Assembly (NCBI GenBank): GCA_021647265.1
Contig: JAKIVA010000004.1
Coordinates: 1-64,000 of the forward strand
DNA length: 64,000 nucleotides
Direction: 5' to 3'
DNA from: Lutibacter sp.
GTDB taxonomy: Bacteria > Bacteroidota > Bacteroidia > Flavobacteriales > Flavobacteriaceae
In this document: in pieces, positions 59,336 to 64,000 of the stretch
Layout: each line of letters opens with the position of its first letter
Numbering within the stretch: the first letter of the stretch is position 1
Notes under the pieces: generated by a model
Databases searched by the model: none
Seen by the model: the letters and a program-made list of their open reading frames with translations, nothing else
What the model was told of the DNA's origin: nothing
Made by a program: the position numbers and the translations under genes

Positions 59336-60577
59336 TTAGTGCTTAATTTCTTTAATGGCTTCAGGATTGTGCTTGTATTTAAAAATAAGACTAAATACAA
59401 TGGCTAAAATTAAAGCATAAGCTGCAAACACTAGCCAAATACTAAGCCAGTCTCTACCTGTTTCTGTAGTGAAATGTTGTACTACAAAACCACTACCCAT
59501 ACCTCCCAAAACAGCTCCAACACCGTTGGTTAGTAGTACAAATAAACCTTGAGCACTTCCTCTATATTTACTATCTGTTTCGGTTTCAATAAATAAAGAA
59601 CCTGAAATGTTAAAGAAATCAAAGGCAGCTCCATAAACCACCATAGACATAATTAAATATCCTAAACCTATACCTTCTGGTGCTGCTACACCAAATAAAC
59701 CGAAACGTAAAAACCATGCAAGCATACTCATAATCATCACGGTTTTAATTCCAAACCTTTTTAAGAAAAAAGGAATTGTTAAAATAAATAATGTTTCAGA
59801 AACTTGAGATAGGGCAATTATGGTATTTGAATTTGTTACAGCAAATGAATTGGGATAATCAGCAGTAAAACTTCTTAAAAATTCAGAAGCCCAGGCATTT
59901 GAAATTTGTAAAACAACTCCTAGCAAAGTAGCAAATATGAAGAAAACAGCCATTTTATATTCTTTAAATAAAGCAAAAGCATCTAACCCTAAACGTTGTG
60001 TTAAGGATTTGTTTTCAGATTTTGATAATGGCACATTAGGAATTGTAAATGAATAAATTCCCATTAAAAGTGAAATTCCCATTGCAAAATAAAATTGCAT
60101 ATTGTTTTGTGCCCAACCAAGGGTACCAACAGTTACCTCTGCAACTATAAACCCAATTGTTCCCCAAACACGTATCTTAGGAAATACTTTTATAATGTCA
60201 AGTTTATTAGAAGTTAAAATGCTGTAAGAAACAGTATTAGCCAAACCAAGTGTAGGCATATATACGGTTAGGTAACCTAACATCATCCAAAAGAAGGTAT
60301 CAAAATCCTTTGTTTGCGCTAAGAAAAACATAAATCCAGCCCCAATAATATGTAATATTCCTAATAGTTTTTGTGCATTGAGATATTTATCTGCAATAAT
60401 ACCAACAATCCCTGGCATTACTAGTGAGGCTATGCCTAATGTTGTAAATATTTTACCAATTTGTATTCCTTCAAAATGAAGTTGTCCTCCTAAATAGCCA
60501 CCCAATGATATAAGCCAAGCTCCAAAAACAAATAATTCTAAAAAATTTAAAATTGTTAGGCGTAATTTTATATCCAT
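59336..60577 (-). CDS. Nucleoside:H+ symporter, MFS (NupG-like)
   Basis: 413 residues with 12 predicted membrane helices. It opens LRLTILNFLELFVFGAWLIS and has GIVGIIADKYLNAQKLLG and a C-terminal VNGVGAVLGGMGSGFVVQHF-like region. This is the NupG/XapB-type nucleoside permease family. It brings nucleosides to the salvage kinase in the nearby folK-dNK gene and the dTMP branch (thyA). Four bases separate it from the bifunctional nuclease gene upstream. Confidence 0.82.
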   Translation of the reverse strand: MDIKLRLTILNFLELFVFGAWLISLGGYLGGQLHFEGIQIGKIFTTLGIASLVMPGIVGIIADKYLNAQKLLGILHIIGAGFMFFLAQTKDFDTFFWMMLGYLTVYMPTLGLANTVSYSILTSNKLDIIKVFPKIRVWGTIGFIVAEVTVGTLGWAQNNMQFYFAMGISLLMGIYSFTIPNVPLSKSENKSLTQRLGLDAFALFKEYKMAVFFIFATLLGVVLQISNAWASEFLRSFTADYPNSFAVTNSNTIIALSQVSETLFILTIPFFLKRFGIKTVMIMSMLAWFLRFGLFGVAAPEGIGLGYLIMSMVVYGAAFDFFNISGSLFIETETDSKYRGSAQGLFVLLTNGVGAVLGGMGSGFVVQHFTTETGRDWLSIWLVFAAYALILAIVFSLIFKYKHNPEAIKEIKH

Positions 60578-60580
60578 ATT

Positions 60581-61183
60581 TTATGTTCTTTTATTTATTT
60601 CATCTCTAATTTTTGCTGCTAATTCATAATTTTCCTGTTGAATAGCCTCATTTAATTTGTCATTTAATTGTTTCAAAGTATCTTTTGAAAATGAACTTTC
60701 TTTTTCTGGCTCGTCAATTAAGTTTTCAATACTTAAAGGGTCATTTTCGGTAGCTAAATCGTCTTTCATTTTTAAATAAATACCAGCTTGGTCTAATATA
60801 TTTTCATAGGTGAAAATTGGAGCGTTGAAACGGGTTGCAAGTGCAATTGCATCAGAAGTTCTGGTGTCTATAATTTCTTCAATTTTATCCCGTTCACATA
60901 TTAAACTTGAGAAGAATATTCCATCAACTAATTTATGAATAATAACTTGTTTAATAACAATGTGAAATCGATCTGCAAAAGTTTTAAAAAGGTCATGAGT
61001 TAGTGGGCGAGGAGGTTTAATTTCTTTTTCAAGAGCAATTGCTATTGATTGCGCCTCAAAGGCTCCAATAACAATAGGTAGGGTTCTTGACCCGTCTACT
61101 TCACTGAGAACTAGCGCGTAAGCCCCACTTTGTGTTTGGCTGTATGATATACCTTTAATATTTAAACGAACTAAACTACTCAT
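60581..61183 (-). CDS. Bifunctional nuclease-type protein (DUF151) with UVR-like tail
   Basis: 200 residues. The N-terminal DUF151 domain reads QSGAYALVLSEVDGSRTLPI, VIGAFEAQSIAIALE, RPLTHDLFKTFADRF and IDTRTSDAIALATRFNAPIF. A C-terminal segment EAIQQENYELAAKIRDEINK is a UvrB/UvrC-like motif helix. DUF151 proteins have been reported as bifunctional nucleases in plants and are common, without a firmly known role, in bacteria. A terminator lies between it and etfA. Confidence 0.85.
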   Translation of the reverse strand: MSSLVRLNIKGISYSQTQSGAYALVLSEVDGSRTLPIVIGAFEAQSIAIALEKEIKPPRPLTHDLFKTFADRFHIVIKQVIIHKLVDGIFFSSLICERDKIEEIIDTRTSDAIALATRFNAPIFTYENILDQAGIYLKMKDDLATENDPLSIENLIDEPEKESSFSKDTLKQLNDKLNEAIQQENYELAAKIRDEINKRT

Positions 61184-61197
61184 AAGTTAAAATTAGC

Positions 61198-61249
61198 AAA
61201 AAAGGCTATCTAATCAAAGGACTTTGATGTCCAATCATTAGACAGCCTT
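61198..61249 (-). terminator. Intrinsic terminator after etfA
   Basis: AAGGCTATCTAAT (61202-61214) and ATTAGACAGCCTT (61237-61249) form a stem with one mismatch. The left A-run gives a U-tract on the minus strand. The stem start AGGCTATCTAA also occurs at 10343. Confidence 0.75.
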
Positions 61250-61274
61250 GTTTAAGAGGCACAATTTAATAAAA

Positions 61275-62237
61275 TTATGCGTTATTTGCTTTAAATTCTT
61301 TCAACTTTTCAATTAATTTTGGAACTACTTCAAAAGCATCTCCAACAATTCCATAATCAGCAGCTTTAAAGAAAGGAGCTTCGGGGTCTGTGTTAATCAC
61401 AACTTTTACTTTAGATGAATTAACACCTGCCAAATGTTGAATTGCTCCTGAAATTCCAATAGCAATATAAAGGTTTGAAGCTACAGGTTTCCCTGTTTGG
61501 CCAACGTGTTCACTGTGAGGTCTCCAACCTAAATCAGATACTGGTTTAGAACAAGCTGTGGCAGCTCCTAATACAGCTGCTAAATCTTCTATTATTCCCC
61601 AGTTTTCAGGACCTTTCAATCCTCTACCGCCAGAAACTACAATATCAGCATCAGCAATGGTTACTTTACCTGTAGTTTGTTCTATAGATTGTGAGATAAG
61701 TGTACTTTCAATTAAAGAAGGTGAAAATTCTTCAACGGTACCTGAAACTTCGTTTTCATGCAAACCATAAGAATTTTTTGCTAACCCAATAACCTTAATT
61801 TCAGTAGTTATTTGTGTATTGTTAAATGCTTTGTTTGAAAAAGTTTTTCTTTTAATAGTGAATGGAGATACAGAACTTGGTAAAGCTACCACGTTACTTG
61901 CATAACCTGCATTTAAATCTACAGCAATTATAGGTGCAAGATATAATCCATTTGCACTTGTGTCAATAATTATAACTTGTGCATTTTCTTTTTCAGCTGC
62001 TTGTTTAATAACATCAGCATAAACTTTAGCATTGAAAGTTTTTAAATTATCGTTTGATACGTTTAAAACTTTTTCTGCTCCGTATTTGTATAATTGTGTA
62101 GGTTCACTTGAGTTTATTGTTAATACTACAATATTGGTTCCTAGTTGTTCTGCAACCTTTTTTCCGTATGAAGTTGCTTCAAAATTAGATTTTTTAAATT
62201 TTCCTTCCGATGTTTCGGCAAAAACTAAAACTGACAT
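61275..62237 (-). CDS. etfA: Electron transfer flavoprotein subunit alpha
   Basis: 320 residues. FAD-domain motifs: VVSGGRGLKGPENWGIIEDL, RPHSEHVGQTGKPVASNLYI, GISGAIQHLAGVNSSKVKVV and the end KAADYGIVGDAFEVVPKLIE. With EtfB it takes electrons from acyl-CoA dehydrogenases. It lies 30 bases after etfB in the normal B-A order. Confidence 0.97.
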   Translation of the reverse strand: MSVLVFAETSEGKFKKSNFEATSYGKKVAEQLGTNIVVLTINSSEPTQLYKYGAEKVLNVSNDNLKTFNAKVYADVIKQAAEKENAQVIIIDTSANGLYLAPIIAVDLNAGYASNVVALPSSVSPFTIKRKTFSNKAFNNTQITTEIKVIGLAKNSYGLHENEVSGTVEEFSPSLIESTLISQSIEQTTGKVTIADADIVVSGGRGLKGPENWGIIEDLAAVLGAATACSKPVSDLGWRPHSEHVGQTGKPVASNLYIAIGISGAIQHLAGVNSSKVKVVINTDPEAPFFKAADYGIVGDAFEVVPKLIEKLKEFKANNA

Positions 62238-62267
62238 ATATTTTTGAATCTTAGATTAAACAATAAA

Positions 62268-63014
62268 TTAAATTACTTTAGCTTCATTATGTAGTAAACT
62301 AATAAGCTCTTCTACATTATCTGCATCTACAATTTTACAAGCAGATTTAGCAGCTTGTTTTTCAAATGAAACAATTGAGGTTGCTGGAGTACTATTTACA
62401 GGCTCTACAACAGTTAAAGGTTTTTTACGTGCCATCATAATACCTCGCATATTAGGAATACGTAAATCTTTTTCTTCAACCAATCCTTTTTGTCCTGCAA
62501 TAATTAAAGGTAAACCAGATGTAAGTACTTCTTTTCCACCATCAATTTCACGAGAAATAGTAGCCTTATCTCCATCAATATCAAGTCCAATACAAGCATT
62601 TACAAAATTGTAATCTAAAATAGCTGCAAGCATGCCAGGGACCATTTCACCATTATAGTCTATAGATTCTCTACCTGCAAGTATCAAATCATAACCTCCA
62701 TTTTTAACAACTTCGGCTAGCTCTTTGGCAACGGCAAAACCGTCAGTAGCTTCAGTATTAACTCTAATAGCATCATCTGCACCTATGGCTAATGCTTTAC
62801 GTAAAGTAGGTTCAGAAGCAACTGTTCCAACGTTTACTACAGTTACTGTAGCTCCTTGTTTCTCTTTAAACCACATTGCCCTTGTTAGGGCAAACTCATC
62901 AAAAGGGTTTATAACAAATTGCACGCCATTCGTATCAAATTTAGAATCATTTTCAGTAAAATTTATCTTTGAAGTAGTGTCTGGAACGTGACTAATACAA
63001 ACTAATATTTTCAT
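62268..63014 (-). CDS. etfB: Electron transfer flavoprotein subunit beta
   Basis: 248 residues. It opens MKILVCISHVPDTTSKINF and has NPFDEFALTRA, RKALAIGADDAIRVN, GRESIDYNGEMVPGMLA and IPNMRGIMMARKKPL (the AMP/flavin-adjacent signature). First gene of etfBA; divergent from the E1 beta gene, with a perfect palindrome in the shared gap. Confidence 0.97.
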   Translation of the reverse strand: MKILVCISHVPDTTSKINFTENDSKFDTNGVQFVINPFDEFALTRAMWFKEKQGATVTVVNVGTVASEPTLRKALAIGADDAIRVNTEATDGFAVAKELAEVVKNGGYDLILAGRESIDYNGEMVPGMLAAILDYNFVNACIGLDIDGDKATISREIDGGKEVLTSGLPLIIAGQKGLVEEKDLRIPNMRGIMMARKKPLTVVEPVNSTPATSIVSFEKQAAKSACKIVDADNVEELISLLHNEAKVI

Positions 63015-63091
63015 ATCATTACTTATTTTAAATATTTGATGTAAAATTAAATCGCTTTTTAATAATTGCTACGAATATACTACTTTTTTTT

Positions 63092-63117
63092 AAAATACTA
63101 TGCACGCATAGTATTTT
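63092..63117. promoter_or_regulatory. 12-bp perfect palindrome between etfB and E1 beta gene
   Basis: Arms AAAATACTATGC (63092-63103) and GCATAGTATTTT (63106-63117) with a 2-base spacer, in the 172-base gap between divergent genes. It lies 17 bases upstream of the -33 of the E1 beta promoter and about 13 bases beyond a possible etfB -7 box (63072-63079). The short spacer and divergent setting suggest a dimeric regulator's operator and not a terminator. Confidence 0.55.
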
Positions 63118-63133
63118 TTTTAATATAATATAT

Positions 63134-63165
63134 GTTGATTCTAATTTTAGAAATGCTTACTTTTG
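63134..63165 (+). promoter_or_regulatory. Promoter of the E1 beta gene
   Basis: GTTG (63134-63137) and TACTTTTG (63158-63165, then C) are 20 bases apart, close to the Bacteroidota -33/-7 consensus. The -7 box ends 22 bases before the ATG at 63187. Confidence 0.65.
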
Positions 63166-63186
63166 CAAATCTTAAAATAAGATAAA

Positions 63187-64000
63187 ATGAAGACGATACA
63201 ATTTAGAGAAGCTATATGTGAAGCAATGAGCGAAGAAATGCGTAGAGATGAAACTATTTTCTTAATAGGTGAAGAGGTTGCAGAGTATAATGGTGCTTAC
63301 AAAGCTTCAAAAGGAATGTTAGATGAATTTGGAGCAAAACGCGTTATAGATTCTCCAATTGCAGAATTAGGGTTTACTGGTATTTCGGTTGGTGCTGCTA
63401 TGAATGGAAACAGACCAATTGTTGAGTTTATGACTTTTAATTTTTCTTTGGTAGGAATAGATCAAATTATAAATAATGCAGCAAAAATCAGACAAATGTC
63501 TGGAGGGCAATTAAACTGCCCAATTGTATTTAGAGGCCCAACAGGTTCAGCAGGTCAATTAGGTGCTACACATTCGCAAGCTTTTGAAAATTGGTATGCT
63601 AATACACCTGGTTTAAAAGTAATTATTCCTTCAAACCCGTATGATGCTAAAGGTTTATTAAAAGCAGCAATTAGAGATGATGATCCTGTTATTTTTATGG
63701 AATCAGAACAAATGTATGGAGATAAAATGGAAATACCCGAAGGAGAATATATCATTCCAATTGGTGTTGCAGACATCAAAAGAGAGGGTAATGATGTAAC
63801 AATTGTTTCTTTTGGAAAAATAATTAAAGAGGCATACAAAGCTGCTGATATTTTAGAAAAAGAAGGAATATCAGTTGAAATATTGGATATGCGTACGATA
63901 AGACCAATGGATTTTGAAGCAATTTTTACTTCAGTTAAAAAAACGAATAGGTTGGTTATTTTGGAGGAATCTTGGCCTTTTGCTAGCATTTCTTCTGAAA
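63187..64000 (+). CDS. pdhB: Pyruvate (2-oxoacid) dehydrogenase E1 component subunit beta, partial
   Basis: The frame opens at ATG 63187 and is still open at the window edge, giving 271 residues of an expected ~325. MKTIQFREAICEAMSEEMRR, LIGEEVAEYNGAYKASKGML, DSPIAELGFTGISVGAAMNG, RGPTGSAGQLGATHSQAFEN, IPSNPYDAKGLL and RTIRPMDFEAI are typical of the beta subunit of TPP-dependent E1, most like pyruvate dehydrogenase. Branched-chain E1 beta is the alternative. It should continue to the transketolase C-terminal domain beyond the window. Confidence 0.9.
   Translation, partial: MKTIQFREAICEAMSEEMRRDETIFLIGEEVAEYNGAYKASKGMLDEFGAKRVIDSPIAELGFTGISVGAAMNGNRPIVEFMTFNFSLVGIDQIINNAAKIRQMSGGQLNCPIVFRGPTGSAGQLGATHSQAFENWYANTPGLKVIIPSNPYDAKGLLKAAIRDDDPVIFMESEQMYGDKMEIPEGEYIIPIGVADIKREGNDVTIVSFGKIIKEAYKAADILEKEGISVEILDMRTIRPMDFEAIFTSVKKTNRLVILEESWPFASISSE

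Overview
Most of this window (about 1,152 to 64,000) is a low-GC, intron-free bacterial chromosome that reads as a member of the Flavobacteriaceae (Bacteroidota). The evidence is the gliding genes gldB and gldC side by side, a PorP/SprF-type protein, a FolK-deoxynucleoside kinase fusion, a DnaG lacking the usual zinc ligands, paired OmpH/Skp genes behind bamA, and promoters of the Bacteroidota type (TTG about 19-20 bases before TAnnTTTG). The first ~1,150 bases do not belong to that chromosome. A poly-G start leads into a GC-rich proteobacterial-type dxr fragment (to ~994). This joins an inverted, GC-richer Bacteroidota fragment encoding a signal peptide and a carboxypeptidase-regulatory-like domain (975-1151). 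That in turn joins the N-terminus of a flavobacterial tyrosine integrase. I read this as a chimeric contig end.

Region by region. 1,152-2,900 is the edge of an integrated element: an integrase start, a 3' half copy of initiator tRNA-fMet that looks like an attachment site, the tail of a second decayed integrase, and orphan small or broken genes. 2,914-5,335 is a two-gene unit, an M61-like protein whose HExxH glutamate is replaced, and a nitrilase. 5,567-10,311 is the leucine/isoleucine block leuC-leuD-leuA/cimA paralogue-leuB.

10,517-31,111 is a block of about 20 kb, all on the minus strand, dominated by copper/silver handling. It has a complete CusCBA-type RND system, a P1B-type ATPase with four heavy-metal-binding modules, three DUF3347 domains (one fused to the CusB-like adaptor), and two HYC_CC_PP-type proteins. 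It also has a protein that is 29 percent methionine, a TRASH-like lipoprotein, a PII-like protein, an HMA-AraC fusion regulator, c-type cytochromes, a porin, an NDH-2 enzyme and a DUF302 protein. These are plausibly one envelope metal-homeostasis and redox module, and it is the most interesting part of the window.

31,348-64,000 is mainly core genome: a small regulator, PorP/SprF, gamma carbonic anhydrase, murI, the envelope operon DUF6089-uppS-bamA-skp-skp, nadK, a CBS protein, pdxJ, an alpha/beta hydrolase, a small membrane protein, tig, a DEAD-box helicase, an M1 peptidase, clpP-clpX, dnaG, nadE and gldB-gldC. These are followed by folK-dNK, sppA, and folA with thyA and a nucleoside transporter (a folate/thymidylate neighbourhood), a bifunctional nuclease, etfB-etfA, and a pyruvate-dehydrogenase-type E1 beta gene that runs off the end.

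Non-coding structure is rich. A family of short REP-like repeats recurs in intergenic gaps, and in three places it sits inside a larger fold-back. Two of those look like terminator stems split by the repeat and the third is a fold-back overlapping a stop codon. There are also a long-range RNA hairpin of about 86 nt, several perfect palindromes at promoters, and clear intrinsic terminators. All assignments are by reading motifs and recalling families; no database search was run.
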